64,000 bases of DNA from Pseudomonas trivialis (GCF_001439805.1 NZ_JYLK01000019.1:1-64000); one strand, 5' to 3'; shown: positions 15,940-25,443, numbered from the stretch's first letter. Numbers and translations are program-made. Notes: generated from the letters alone by a model not told the origin.

Positions 15940-17574
15940 TCAAGTACGCACCAGTTGCCAACCTTTTTCTTGCCAGGTCAACAGGTGAGTCGGCTGGATG
16001 GCCTGCAGGAAGGCCTCATCATGGGAGACCACCACCATTGCCCCGGTAAAGTGCTTCAAGGCTTGCTCAAACGCCACGACCGACTCCAGGTCCAGGTGAT
16101 TGGTCGGCTCGTCCAACAGCAGCAATTGTGCCGGCGTCCCGCGCCACAGGGCGATCGCCATCGCGGCTTTCAGGCGTTCGCCGCCGCTGAGTTGCCCGGC
16201 CGGTTGGGTCACACGCAGCGCATCCAGTTGCAGCAACGCGAGGCGGGTGCGCAGTTCGGCTTCGGCCAACGGCGTGGCGAGCAGGTTGAGCTGTTCGACC
16301 ACGGAACGCCCGTTATCCAGCAGCGCCAGATGCTGGTCGATATACGCCGTCGACAGATGCACCGAACAGACCCCGCTGGCGACCTGCAATTGACCGGCCA
16401 GCAGCTTGAGCAACGTGGATTTGCCGCAGCCGTTGGGTCCCTTTGCGGCGATGCGCACGGGCCCGGCCAGGCTGAGCGTCAGCCAAGTTGAAGGTACCAG
16501 TGGATCAAGCCACGGCAGTTGCGCTCGCTCAAGGCTCATCACCTGACGACCGTTGGGCACTGTCGAGGCCGGCAAGGCGAGCAGGGTGGGTGTCTCGTGT
16601 GCCACGTGTTGGCAGGCCTGGCGCACCTGGGCATCGAGTTGGCCCTTGTGGGCCTGCTGCACACTGCGCACCTTGCTGACCACTTCGGTGGCGGCACCTT
16701 TCCAGCGCGCCCGGGTAAGCCGGTCGACGTTGGCATTCTGCGCATGCTGGCGCGAGCGCGCGGCGTGGCGTTGCAGATCATCGTTCTGGCGTTGCAGGCG
16801 TTGCCTTTCGCGGCTGCGCTCAACGCGCGCGCGCTCCAGTTCGGCTACTGCCGCATGCTGCTGCGCCTCGCGCTGTTGGCGATAGTCCTCGTAATTGCCG
16901 CCGTACAGCCGGGCACCAAGGGGCGACAGCTCAATGATGCGGCCCATGGCATTGAGCAACTGCCGATCATGACTGACCACCACCAGACCCCCTCGCCAGA
17001 GGTGCAGCACTTGCAGCAGCCAGGCGCGTCCGGCGCTGTCGAGGTGGTTGCTCGGCTCATCGAGAATCAGCAATTGTGGCGCCGCCAACTGCGCACCGAT
17101 AATCGCCACCCGCGCCAACTGACCGCCGCTCAGATGTTCGGCCGGCGTCTGCGCGTCAACGCCAGGCAAACCGGCGGCATCGAGTGCGGCGCGCAAGCGC
17201 TCGGCCAGGTCCCAGCGATCATCGATCAACTCCACATCGGCGCCCTCGGCGGTGCCGGCAGCCATGCGTTCAAGCGCCGCGAGGATGGGGGCTGTTGCGC
17301 TGAGATGGGCGACGGTGTCGCCCGCCTGAATCTCCACCGTCTGCGGCACGTACTTCACGCTGGCAGACCCTTTCACGCTGCCGAAAGATGGCGTCAGCAC
17401 ACCGGCGAGCAGCCGGGCCAGCAGGCTTTTGCCGCAGCCATTGCGGCCGACGATGCCGGTCGGGGTGTGATCGATGGACAGGTTAAGGTCTTCCAGCAGG
17501 GTTTCGCCGTTGGCGAACTGGAAACACAGGTGTTGCAGGGAAACCAATACGGGTAGCCGCTTGACGTGAGTCAC
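15940..17574 (-). CDS. ABC-F family ATPase
   Basis: This protein of about 544 residues has two nucleotide-binding domains and no membrane segments. Walker A motifs are GRNGCGKS and GPNGCGKS, signatures LSGGQLARVAI and LSGGERLKAAM, and Walker B motifs LLILDEPSNHLD and LLLLDEPTNHLD. The linker between them is long, basic and helical (RVERSRERQRLQRQNDDLQR), as in ribosome-associated ABC-F factors. I chose GTG 17574, which has GGAGGTG just upstream; a start at 17637 lacks this. It acts on ribosomes (family knowledge); antibiotic protection versus a housekeeping role cannot be told apart. Confidence 0.85.
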   Translation of the reverse strand: MTHVKRLPVLVSLQHLCFQFANGETLLEDLNLSIDHTPTGIVGRNGCGKSLLARLLAGVLTPSFGSVKGSASVKYVPQTVEIQAGDTVAHLSATAPILAALERMAAGTAEGADVELIDDRWDLAERLRAALDAAGLPGVDAQTPAEHLSGGQLARVAIIGAQLAAPQLLILDEPSNHLDSAGRAWLLQVLHLWRGGLVVVSHDRQLLNAMGRIIELSPLGARLYGGNYEDYRQQREAQQHAAVAELERARVERSRERQRLQRQNDDLQRHAARSRQHAQNANVDRLTRARWKGAATEVVSKVRSVQQAHKGQLDAQVRQACQHVAHETPTLLALPASTVPNGRQVMSLERAQLPWLDPLVPSTWLTLSLAGPVRIAAKGPNGCGKSTLLKLLAGQLQVASGVCSVHLSTAYIDQHLALLDNGRSVVEQLNLLATPLAEAELRTRLALLQLDALRVTQPAGQLSGGERLKAAMAIALWRGTPAQLLLLDEPTNHLDLESVVAFEQALKHFTGAMVVVSHDEAFLQAIQPTHLLTWQEKGWQLVRT

Positions 17575-17698
17575 AGGCACCTCCAGAAAATGTCGAACAG
17601 GCCAACAGGCACGTAGGGCGGCCTGTTGCAGATACATTTTTGAAAGGCTCAGTTGTTCACGTCGGCAGTCGTCCGGTCAGCGATAAAGGAGCTGAAGC

Positions 17699-18715
17699 CT
17701 AGCTCGCCTCAGCCAGTTGTTCAAGAAACATGGCCAGTGCCACTTCCTCCGCCTTGAGCCCTTTGCGCAGTCGTGGCGGGGGTAGCTTGGACAGCTCGCC
17801 CAGGCTGAAATGCTCTAGCACGGCCGGGTGGATATAGCACTTGCGGCACACCGCCGGAGTGTTGCCCAACTGCTTGGCCACGTCCTTGACCATGGTTATC
17901 ACATGGCGTTTGGCATCGGATTCGGGCTGCCACTCCAGCTCGCGCAGCACCGCGAGCGCCATGGCGGTGCCGGCCCAGGTGCGGTAATCCTTGGCGGTGA
18001 AGTCCGCGCCAGTGAGGCTGTGCAGGTAGGCGTTCACATCGTGGGAGCTGACGGTATGGCGCTCACCGTCTTCGTCCAGGTACTGGAACAGGTTTTGCCC
18101 CGGTAATTCCATGCAGCGCTTGACCACGGTCGCCAGGCGCCGGTCCTTCACGCTGATCTGGTGCTCAACGCCGCTTTTGCCACGGAACTGGAACTGGATT
18201 TCGCTGCCCTTGACGTCCACGTGGCGGTTACGCAACGTTGTCAGCCCGTAAGATTTGTTGTCGCGGGCATACTGGGTATTGCCGACGCGAATCAAGGTGG
18301 CATCGAGCAACATCACCACGGTTGCAAGCACCTTTTCACGGGTGAAACCGGGCTCGGCCAACTGCGCCTCCAACTGTTTGCGCAGTTTGGGCAGGGCCTT
18401 GCCAAAGGCCTGCAGGCGTGAGTATTTGTCGCTGTCGCGCACTTCGCGCCAGCGCGCGTGATAGCGGTACTGTTTGCGCCCGCGCGCATCGCGTCCGGTG
18501 GCTTGCAGATGGCCGCGCGGGTCGGCGCAGATCCAGACATCGGTATAGGCCGGCGGCACGGCCAGGGCATTCAGGCGCTTGATTTCATCGGCATCGGTGA
18601 TGCGCTCGCCTTTGGTATTGAAATACTGGAATTTGCCGCGCAGCAGCTTGCGGGTGATGCCAGGTTGGGCGTCATCGACGTAGTGCAGGTCACGGGGCAG
18701 GTCGGAATCGGGCAT
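17699..18715 (-). CDS. DNA topoisomerase IB (poxvirus-like)
   Basis: This 338-residue enzyme begins MPDSDLPRDLHYVDDAQPGI. It carries GKFQYFNTKGERITDADEI at its N-terminal domain, RVGNTQYARDNKSYGLTTLR in the catalytic domain, and VCRKCYIHPAVL with the nucleophile Tyr294. It relaxes supercoils through a 3'-phosphotyrosyl intermediate. Such bacterial type IB enzymes are small and common in Pseudomonas. No operon partner is evident. Confidence 0.9.
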   Translation of the reverse strand: MPDSDLPRDLHYVDDAQPGITRKLLRGKFQYFNTKGERITDADEIKRLNALAVPPAYTDVWICADPRGHLQATGRDARGRKQYRYHARWREVRDSDKYSRLQAFGKALPKLRKQLEAQLAEPGFTREKVLATVVMLLDATLIRVGNTQYARDNKSYGLTTLRNRHVDVKGSEIQFQFRGKSGVEHQISVKDRRLATVVKRCMELPGQNLFQYLDEDGERHTVSSHDVNAYLHSLTGADFTAKDYRTWAGTAMALAVLRELEWQPESDAKRHVITMVKDVAKQLGNTPAVCRKCYIHPAVLEHFSLGELSKLPPPRLRKGLKAEEVALAMFLEQLAEAS

Positions 18716-18788
18716 GGGCAACTTCCTTGGCAACAGATCAGGCCGGTATGTCTGATTGACCGCAGCGATGTGCGGTCGTGCCAAATGG

Positions 18789-19874
18789 TTACGCCAGCAC
18801 CGCGACCGCCTTGATCTGTGCCCACAACGTCTGCCCGGGGTGCAGTTGCAACTGGTCGCGGGAGTACCGTGTGATCCGTGCCAGCAGCGGTGTGCCGCCG
18901 GCGTCCAGGCGCACCAGCACGTGGGCGCTGTTATCCGCCGGGATTTGCTCTGTGACCGTCACCGGCAGGCGGTTGAGGATGCTGCTGTGCTCCTGCGCCT
19001 GCAGGCTCAGGCTCACATCCCGCGCCTGCACTTTCACCCGCAGCGCCCGGCCCGGCACCAGCGGCGCGTGGGCGACACGCATATGCAAGGTGCTGTCGGG
19101 CAGTTGCAGGGTGAGCAACTGATAGGCCGCGTCATAGGCGCTGACGGTGCCGTGGATCACCACGCCGGCATCGTCGCCCCGCGCCAGCGGCAGGTCCAGG
19201 CGCGCCAGGGTTTCGCCGATAGGGCCGCTGGCCAGGGCCTTGCCGTCGCTGAGCAACACGATGTGATCGGCCAGGCGGGCGACCTCATCCTGGGCGTGGC
19301 TGACGTAGAGCAGCGGAATATCCAGTTCGTCGTGCAAACGTTCCAGGTACGGCAGGATTTCGCCCTTGCGCTGGCTGTCGAGGGCGGCCAACGGTTCGTC
19401 CATCAGCAACAGCTTGGGACTGGTGAGCAAGGCGCGGGCGATGCCGATGCGTTGGCGTTCGCCACCGGACAGATGCCCGGGGTTACGCTCAAGCAGATGG
19501 CCAATGCCCAGTAATTGGGTGGCCTGGTCCATGTCGACACGACGCGCCGAGCGTGGAATGCGCTTGAGGCCGAATTCGAGATTGGCCTGCACCGAGAGGT
19601 GAGGAAACAGGCTGGCTTCCTGAAACACGTAGCCCAGCGCGCGTTTATGGGGGGGTACAAACAGCCCGTTGCGGCTGTCCTGCCAGACTTCGTCGTTGAC
19701 CTGGATAAACCCGTGTTCGGCCCGCTCCAGCCCGGCGATACAGCGCAGGCAGGTGGTCTTGCCGGAGCCGGAGTGCCCGTATAACGCCGTCACACCGCGC
19801 CCGGGCAGGTGCAAATCCACATCCAGCGCAAAATCCGGGTACTTCCTGTGCAGGCGCACTTGGATCATCGACAT
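18789..19874 (-). CDS. modC: Molybdate ABC transporter ATP-binding protein ModC
   Basis: This 361-residue protein has an N-terminal ATPase domain with Walker A GHSGSGKTT, signature HLSGGERQRIGIARAL and Walker B LLLMDEPLAALD. A C-terminal molybdate-binding (TOBE/Mop-like) domain of about 120 residues follows. It energises molybdate import through ModB. Its start overlaps the modB stop by one base (TGATG), so the two are translationally coupled in modABC. Confidence 0.95.
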   Translation of the reverse strand: MSMIQVRLHRKYPDFALDVDLHLPGRGVTALYGHSGSGKTTCLRCIAGLERAEHGFIQVNDEVWQDSRNGLFVPPHKRALGYVFQEASLFPHLSVQANLEFGLKRIPRSARRVDMDQATQLLGIGHLLERNPGHLSGGERQRIGIARALLTSPKLLLMDEPLAALDSQRKGEILPYLERLHDELDIPLLYVSHAQDEVARLADHIVLLSDGKALASGPIGETLARLDLPLARGDDAGVVIHGTVSAYDAAYQLLTLQLPDSTLHMRVAHAPLVPGRALRVKVQARDVSLSLQAQEHSSILNRLPVTVTEQIPADNSAHVLVRLDAGGTPLLARITRYSRDQLQLHPGQTLWAQIKAVAVLA

Positions 19875-20554
19875 CAGCTCCAGCCCATGCGGGTTTTACG
19901 GCCAGAGTACAGCGCCAGCAGCACAACGAATGCAAATACCACCATGGCGCCCGCCAGCCAATGGGCCTGGGCATATTCCATGGCTTCGACATGATCGTAG
20001 ATCTGCACCGACACCACGCGGGTCTTGTCCGGGATATTGCCGCCGATCATCAGCACCACGCCGAACTCCCCGACGGTATGGGCAAAACCGAGGATAGAGG
20101 CGGTGATGAATCCAGGGCGTGCGAGGGGCAGGATCACCGTGAAAAACGTGTCCCAGGGGTTGGCGCGCAAGGTGGCAGCGACCTCCAATGGACGCGTGCC
20201 GATGGCAGAAAACGCGTTCTGCAACGGCTGCACCACGAAGGGCATGGAATAGATGACCGAGCCGATCACCAGCCCGGCGAAGCTGAAGGTGAGGGTGCCC
20301 AGGCCCAGCCATTGGGTGAACTGGCCGACGTAGCCGTGGGGCCCCATGGTCAACAGCAGATAGAAGCCGATAACGGTAGGCGGCAGCACCAGCGGCAGGG
20401 CAACCACCGCTCCGATAGGCCCGCGCCACCACGAGCGGGTGCGCGACAACCACAGCGCAATGGGCGTGCCGATCACCAGCAGGATCACCGTAGTGAGTGA
20501 CGCCAGTTTGAGCGTCAACCAGATCGCGGAAAAATCGGCGCTCGACAGCGGCAT
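19874..20554 (-). CDS. modB: Molybdate ABC transporter permease ModB
   Basis: This 226-residue inner-membrane protein has about five helices. The EAA-type loop reads PLEVAATLRANPWDTFFTVILP, and there is a conserved HTVGEFGVVLMIGGNIP segment. It forms the molybdate channel with ModC. It begins directly after modA, with no gap, and overlaps modC. Confidence 0.95.
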   Translation of the reverse strand: MPLSSADFSAIWLTLKLASLTTVILLVIGTPIALWLSRTRSWWRGPIGAVVALPLVLPPTVIGFYLLLTMGPHGYVGQFTQWLGLGTLTFSFAGLVIGSVIYSMPFVVQPLQNAFSAIGTRPLEVAATLRANPWDTFFTVILPLARPGFITASILGFAHTVGEFGVVLMIGGNIPDKTRVVSVQIYDHVEAMEYAQAHWLAGAMVVFAFVVLLALYSGRKTRMGWS

Positions 20555-21307
20555 TTACAGCTCGTAACCGTAGGATTTGATGACCGTTGCGGCTTTTGGT
20601 CCCTTGAGGTAGTCAACGAGAGCCTTGGCCGCCGCGCTGTCTTTGCCTTTTTTGAGGATCACCGCGTCCTGTTTGATCGGGTCATGCAGTGACGCCGGAA
20701 CGATCCACGCCGAACCGTGCGTGACCTTGCCGTCCTTATAGATCTGCGACAAGGCGACAAACCCCAGCTCGGCGTTACCGGTGGACACGAACTGATAGGC
20801 CTGGGTGATGTTCTGGCCTTCAACGAGCTTGTGCTTGACCTGCTCGGTCAGGCCCTGTTTGGCCAGCACCTGGGTGGCGGCCAGGCCGTAAGGCGCAGCT
20901 TTCGGATTGGCGATGGACAGGTGTTTGAACTGGTTTTCTTTCAGCACCTCGCCCTTGGCGTCCACATAACCGTCCTTGGCTGACCACAGTGCGAGGGTGC
21001 CCACGGCGTAAGTAAAGCGCGAGCCCTTGAGGGTGTCGCCTTCGTTTTCGAGTTTTTGTGCGGTGGTGTCGTCGGCGCTCAAGAACACTTCGAACGGCGC
21101 GCCGTTCTTGATCTGGGTGTAGAACTGCCCCGTTGCCCCGTAGGACGCAACCAGCGTGTGGCCGGTGTCTTTCTCGAAGTCGGCGGCAATCGCCTGGATC
21201 GGCGCCGTGAAGTTGGCGGCCACGGCCACCTGGACCTCATCGGCCTGGGCTGACCCAAAGGCGAGGGCCGCGACCAGGACGGCCAGGCGAGGGGCGTGAA
21301 TCTTCAT
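20555..21307 (-). CDS. modA: Periplasmic molybdate-binding protein ModA
   Basis: This 250-residue protein has a cleavable signal peptide (about 1-23, ending GSAQA). The mature start DEVQVAVAANFTAPIQAIAA, GHTLVASYGATGQFYTQIK and GAPFEVFLSADDTTAQKLE are typical ModA ligand-binding segments. It captures molybdate for ModBC. AAAGGAGC precedes ATG 21307. It is first in modABC; a ModE-type operator could not be picked out by eye. Confidence 0.95.
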   Translation of the reverse strand: MKIHAPRLAVLVAALAFGSAQADEVQVAVAANFTAPIQAIAADFEKDTGHTLVASYGATGQFYTQIKNGAPFEVFLSADDTTAQKLENEGDTLKGSRFTYAVGTLALWSAKDGYVDAKGEVLKENQFKHLSIANPKAAPYGLAATQVLAKQGLTEQVKHKLVEGQNITQAYQFVSTGNAELGFVALSQIYKDGKVTHGSAWIVPASLHDPIKQDAVILKKGKDSAAAKALVDYLKGPKAATVIKSYGYEL

Positions 21308-21403
21308 GCAGCAGCTCCTTTGAGGGTGTGCGGCGCGACAAGGCGCAATCGCTGTGTAGGCAAATATATAGCGCCTGGCCATTGTCGGTACAGCGTGAAG
21401 TGC

Positions 21404-22462
21404 CTACTGCAGTTTTGCCAGGGCTTGTTCGGCCAGCTCGCGGGTCAGTGCGCAGGTTGAAATGTCTTTGCCCAGGCGCACTGCCTGGCCGGCCCACAGA
21501 TTGCTGAAGCCCGCTTCGTCCCTGGTTTTGAGCGGCATCAACGCACCACCGGCCTTGGGGAACGCAGGGGCTGCGGGGTTTATCGCGCCGAGTTCACGCA
21601 TGACCCGGTTGACGATGCCTCGCGCCGGGCGCCCCGTGAACAGGTTGGTGAGCGCGGTCTCGCTGGCCTGGGCATGGCGCAGCGCATGGTGGTGGGAAGC
21701 CGTCACCGTGGCCTGCGGCGTAAACAGATACGCCGTGCCGATCTGCACTGCTGACGCGCCCAGGGCAAAGGCGGCGACGATGCCCCGCGCGTCGGCGATG
21801 CCACCGGCGGCAATCACTGGCACGCTGACGGCGTCGACAACTTGCGGCAACAACGCAAACAGGCCGATCTGACTATTGATGTCGTCACTCAGAAACATCC
21901 CACGGTGCCCGCCGGCTTCAAAGCCCATGGCGATGATGGCGTCGCAGCCGTGTTGCTCCAGCCAGAGCGCTTCCTCAACGGTGGTGGCCGATGACAGCAC
22001 CTTGGCACCCGTGGCTTTCACCCGGTCGAGCAGGGATTTTTCCGGCAGGCCAAAGTGAAAGCTCACCACTTCGGGGCGAAATTCCTCGACCACTCGGCAC
22101 GCGTCGTCGTTAAACGGTGCGCGGTTGGACACGGGCGTTGGCGCATCAAAGTCGGCGCCCAGTTCGCGGTAGTAGGGTTCCAGCAACGCTTTCCAGCGGG
22201 TGTCGCGCGCTTCATCCGGGGCAGGCGGTTGATGACAGAAAAAGTTGACGTTGATTGGCCGGGTGCCAGCCTGACGAATCGTGGTCAGGGCTTCACGAAG
22301 CTGCTCGATGCTCAGCGCCGCGGCGGGCATTGAGCCCAGCGCACCGGCCTCGTTGGCGGCGATGACCATGGCGGTGGTGGTGGCACCGGCCATGGGCGCT
22401 TGAATGATGGGCACCTCAATGCCCAGGAGGTCGAGAATGCGGGTGTCTGGCCAGGTGCTCAT
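21404..22462 (-). CDS. Nitronate monooxygenase-like flavoprotein (2-nitropropane dioxygenase family)
   Basis: This 352-residue TIM-barrel FMN protein contains PIIQAPMAGATTTAMVIAAN, INVNFFCHQPPAPDEAR, AIIAMGFEAGGHRGMF (the catalytic-His region) and VPVIAAGGIADARGIVAAFA. These match the nitronate monooxygenase family, which oxidises alkyl nitronates; some members are enoyl reductases instead. ATG 22462 (MSTWPDTRIL) fits relatives better than an upstream ATG. It ends a minus-strand run with ada and alkB. Confidence 0.85.
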   Translation of the reverse strand: MSTWPDTRILDLLGIEVPIIQAPMAGATTTAMVIAANEAGALGSMPAAALSIEQLREALTTIRQAGTRPINVNFFCHQPPAPDEARDTRWKALLEPYYRELGADFDAPTPVSNRAPFNDDACRVVEEFRPEVVSFHFGLPEKSLLDRVKATGAKVLSSATTVEEALWLEQHGCDAIIAMGFEAGGHRGMFLSDDINSQIGLFALLPQVVDAVSVPVIAAGGIADARGIVAAFALGASAVQIGTAYLFTPQATVTASHHHALRHAQASETALTNLFTGRPARGIVNRVMRELGAINPAAPAFPKAGGALMPLKTRDEAGFSNLWAGQAVRLGKDISTCALTRELAEQALAKLQ

Positions 22463-22531
22463 GGGAGGGGGCTCCAGCGTGGGAAGGCGGTTCGCTGTTT
22501 TAACAGGGTCGTCGTCATCCGACCAGTCCAT

Positions 22532-23563
22532 TCAGCCCTCGCGTTCTCGTTCCAGCAGCTGCCGCTTACGTTCCACCCCCCAGCGATAACCACTCAAATC
22601 GCCATTGCTGCGCACCACACGGTGACAGGGAATGGCCACCGCCAGGCTGTTGGCCCCACAGGCTTGCGCCACCGCGCGGGATGAGGTGGGCGCGCCGATG
22701 CGCTGGGCGATCTGCTCGTAGCTGGCGGTACTGCCCGGAGGAATATCACGCAAGGCTTGCCACACTCGCTCCTGAAACGCGGTGCCGCGCAGGTCCAGCG
22801 GCAGGTTCAGGCCCAGGCCTGGCGCTTCGATAAAACCCACGACCTGAGCGATCAGTTGTTCGAAATCGTGATCCGCGCCGAGCAGTTCGGCCCTGGGGAA
22901 CTTGTCCTGCAGGTTTTGCACCAGCACGTTTGGATCGTCGCCCAGCAGGATCGCGCACACGCCTCGCAGACTTTGCGCCACCAGAATCGCGCCCAACGAG
23001 CACTCACCCACGGCAAAACGGATCTCGCTGTTGGTGCCGCCGGCCTTGTAGTCGCTGGGTTTCATGCCCAGCATTTGCCCGGCCGACTCATAAAAGCGGC
23101 TGTTGGAGTTGAAGCCTGCGTGGTACAGCGCGTCCGTTACGGTGCCTGGCTGTTTGAGCCCATCGCGCACCCTGCGTGAACGTTCGGCGCGCGCATAGCC
23201 CTTGGGCGTGAGGCCGGTGATCGATTTGAATACCCGATGAAAATGAAAAGGGCTCAGTCCGGCCTGCAGGGCCAGAGTTTCAAGGCTGGGTTCAGTGTCG
23301 GCCTGTTCGATCTGGCGGCACGCGTCGGCCACACGCCTGGCATGTTGCATCGCGCTCTCGGTGCGTTTATTCGGCCGATAACCGGCCGCTTCGGCTTGTT
23401 GAGGCGTGTCAAAAAACTCGACGTTCTCCGGGCGCGGCCGGCGTGCGCTACTGCTGGGCCGGCAGTAGACGCCGGTGGTTCTGACGCCATAGACGAACAG
23501 AGTGTCGGCCTTCGGGTCTCGGGCGAGGACAGCGGTCCAGCGTGGGTCTTGTTCAATGTTCAT
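22532..23563 (-). CDS. ada: Ada-like regulator and O6-alkylguanine-DNA methyltransferase with altered zinc site
   Basis: This 343-residue protein has an Ada N-terminal domain (1-75), an AraC-type helix-turn-helix domain (about 78-160) and a C-terminal methyltransferase with active-site PCHRVV (Cys313). In E. coli Ada four cysteines bind zinc. Here only the acceptor position remains (Cys34 in YCRPSS); the other three are Ser38, Asn65 and Thr68. Direct repair of O6-methylguanine should persist. Methylphosphotriester sensing by a zinc-thiolate is doubtful. It lies between an NMO-like gene and alkB. Confidence 0.9.
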   Translation of the reverse strand: MNIEQDPRWTAVLARDPKADTLFVYGVRTTGVYCRPSSSARRPRPENVEFFDTPQQAEAAGYRPNKRTESAMQHARRVADACRQIEQADTEPSLETLALQAGLSPFHFHRVFKSITGLTPKGYARAERSRRVRDGLKQPGTVTDALYHAGFNSNSRFYESAGQMLGMKPSDYKAGGTNSEIRFAVGECSLGAILVAQSLRGVCAILLGDDPNVLVQNLQDKFPRAELLGADHDFEQLIAQVVGFIEAPGLGLNLPLDLRGTAFQERVWQALRDIPPGSTASYEQIAQRIGAPTSSRAVAQACGANSLAVAIPCHRVVRSNGDLSGYRWGVERKRQLLEREREG

Positions 23564-23638
23564 GGCCTGGACTCTTGACGGTTCACGGGCAGATTAGCCG
23601 TACGATTGGCCCGTGGCACTCTGAAGCTTGCGGTCAAA

Positions 23639-24304
23639 TCAGCCGGCGGTGCGAAAGGTGAGGTTGATGCGTTGCGCGCCCATGATCGGGTGTTCGCCGT
23701 TCTTGATCGGCATCACGCCATGAAAGCGCAAGCGATCGACGCCGCCCCAGACCACCACATCGCCATGGAACAAAGAGACTTTTTGCGGCGTGTCACTGCG
23801 CGCGTGGCCGCCGAACAGAAAGATCGCCGGCAGCCCGAGGGACACTGACACCACTGGCGCCGTGTAGTGACGTTCGTTTTTGTCCTGGTGCAGGGACATC
23901 TTGGCGCCAGGCACGTAGCGGTTGATCAGGCACGCATCCGGCGCGAAGTCAGCGAACCCCGCGTTCGCCGCAGCCTGCTCGGCCAGTTGGCGCAAGGCAT
24001 CGGGCAGGGCTGGCCAGGGCTGTTGGTTGTTTGGATCAATCGGGCTGTAGCGGTAGCCGGTGCTGTCGGTGGTCCAGCCCAATGCGCCACAGCTGCTCAG
24101 CGCCGCCGACATGGTAAAGCCGCCGGGTGTGACCATTCTGCGAAAGGGGGACCGCGCCAGTACGCTTCTCAGCTCGGGCAGCAGGCGATCAATCCAGGGC
24201 AAGGCAAAGCCTCTGAGCACCCAGGATTGTTCGCCGATCTGCTCGCGGCTTGCCGGTTGCTGCAAGGCCTCGTCGGCAAACAGGTCGGCAGTGGGGCCGG
24301 CCAT
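23639..24304 (-). CDS. alkB: AlkB, Fe(II)/2-oxoglutarate DNA dealkylase
   Basis: This 221-residue enzyme has the iron site His139-x-Asp141 (MSLHQDKNE) and His195 (RFHGV), and the 2-oxoglutarate-binding arginines of QRINLTFR (212 and 218). It repairs 1-methyladenine and 3-methylcytosine by oxidative demethylation. It lies upstream of ada in the same direction, 75 bases apart, forming an alkylation-damage block. Length matches E. coli AlkB (216). Confidence 0.95.
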   Translation of the reverse strand: MAGPTADLFADEALQQPASREQIGEQSWVLRGFALPWIDRLLPELRSVLARSPFRRMVTPGGFTMSAALSSCGALGWTTDSTGYRYSPIDPNNQQPWPALPDALRQLAEQAAANAGFADFAPDACLINRYVPGAKMSLHQDKNERHYTAPVVSVSLGLPAIFLFGGHARSDTPQKVSLFHGDVVVWGGVDRLRFHGVMPIKNGEHPIMGAQRINLTFRTAG

Positions 24305-24308
24305 GGGC

Positions 24309-24482
24309 TTACAGCGCCTTGCTCACGGTGATTTCGCTGATTTCGTCGTTGGCCTCATGAATTTTCGCCAGTGCTTTACTGGCTTCTTCAGTGCTGTTGG
24401 ACTCAAGCTGGGCGAATTCAAAGCGGCGTTCGCCGTTGAGCCTGTACTTGATGACGTATTTAGTTTTAGTGGTGGTGATCAC
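24309..24482 (-). CDS. Small conserved-looking hypothetical protein
   Basis: A 57-residue soluble protein starts at GTG 24482 with AGGA 9 bases upstream and reads VITTTKTKYVIKYRLNGERR, ending EISEITVSKAL. The beta-beta-alpha-beta tendency resembles a tiny double-stranded-beta fold. It ends 5 bases upstream of alkB, so it may share its transcript. Family not recognised. Confidence 0.55.
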   Translation of the reverse strand: MITTTKTKYVIKYRLNGERRFEFAQLESNSTEEASKALAKIHEANDEISEITVSKAL

Positions 24483-24507
24483 AGCTTTATTCCTGTCAGT
24501 GCGCGGG

Positions 24508-24810
24508 TCAGCTCAGCTTGCTGCTGGTACGGCGGACGATGCGGATCTTGTGGGACAGCGCCGGTTTGCGGGTAACGCTGATGGCGCGGCGGGTGACCAC
24601 ATCCAGCGTGATGTTCCAGAAACCGGTGCTGGGCGCGGTGATTTTTGCCGGGAACTGGTCGAACGCGCCACCGTGGTAAGTGTGGCGACCGCCGTTCTTG
24701 AAGCTGCGAAAGTTCGCGTCGCTCATCAGACGGATATTACAAGTTTGCGAGCATTCGATGACGACGATGTCTCCCTCATTGAGGTGCTCACGCTGGTGGA
24801 TGAATTTCAT
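24508..24810 (-). CDS. DUF1883-family protein
   Basis: This 100-residue protein reads MKFIHQREHLNEGDIVVIEC, then NIRLMSDANFRSFKNGGRHTY and GFWNITLDV, matching DUF1883, a small beta protein of unknown role. It lies 26 bases upstream of the 57-residue gene in the same direction. No signal peptide is present. Confidence 0.8.
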   Translation of the reverse strand: MKFIHQREHLNEGDIVVIECSQTCNIRLMSDANFRSFKNGGRHTYHGGAFDQFPAKITAPSTGFWNITLDVVTRRAISVTRKPALSHKIRIVRRTSSKLS

Positions 24811-25023
24811 GAGGTGTCTCCAGAAGGGCTTTTTCTGAAAAATCAGAACGATACGTAGGTTAAGATGGAGTTTATCAGCCCCAGCGCGTTTATTATCGGG
24901 CCGTCGTCGACGACTTCGACAATTTAAAACAGTTTATCTACCCAGTTATTAGAGATAAATCCTACTTTTGCGGGAGAAAATTCCTATGCCCGCTGTCGTA
25001 GGGTCTTTATCGGAGGTTTTTGT

Positions 25024-25374
25024 ATGAAGTGGAGTGTGTTGGTTCTGGCGTTGGCGATCGGCGGGTGTGCTTCGGTTGCGGACATCAAGCAGACCCCGCC
25101 CACACTGGCGGTCATTTCTGGAAAGAAGCCTCAGGATTATGCGGCGTGCATTGTGCAGAAGTTGTCCAGCACGCGTCGGCCATCGCAGATAGAACCGCAC
25201 AAGAACGGGGTGCAGGTGATCGTGCCACAGAAGTTCTCGGCTGACCCTTCGGCGATCTTTGAGATTGAAGACCGCTCCAGCGGCAGCAGCATCAAGCTTT
25301 ACGAGAGCATGTCCAACGTGCCGATCCGGCCGGGTGACGTGAAGAAAGCCGGGGAAGATTGCATTTCCGGTTGA
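25024..25374 (+). CDS. Small lipoprotein
   Basis: This 116-residue protein begins MKWSVLVLALAIGGCASVAD, with lipobox IGGC (Cys15). The mature domain (SGKKPQDYAACIVQKLSSTR; SSIKLYESMSN) resembles other small Pseudomonas lipoproteins of unknown function, including the one at 14591. The GGAGGTTTTTGT ribosome site is strong. A hairpin terminator follows. Confidence 0.75.
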   Translation: MKWSVLVLALAIGGCASVADIKQTPPTLAVISGKKPQDYAACIVQKLSSTRRPSQIEPHKNGVQVIVPQKFSADPSAIFEIEDRSSGSSIKLYESMSNVPIRPGDVKKAGEDCISG

Positions 25375-25408
25375 GCGCCATCACCGGCCCAACCTTTTGA
25401 ATCCGATA

Positions 25409-25443
25409 AAAATGCCGCTCGACGTTGAGGTCAAGCGGCATTT
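25409..25443 (+). terminator. Hairpin terminator
   Basis: AAATGCCGCTCGAC pairs with GTCAAGCGGCATTT (one G-U pair) after the lipoprotein gene. The T-run is short on the plus strand. Confidence 0.65.

Noticed and set aside
21308..21403. Molybdenum-cofactor riboswitch or ModE site upstream of modA
   Set aside because: The short leader shows no convincing structured element or recognisable ModE palindrome by eye.
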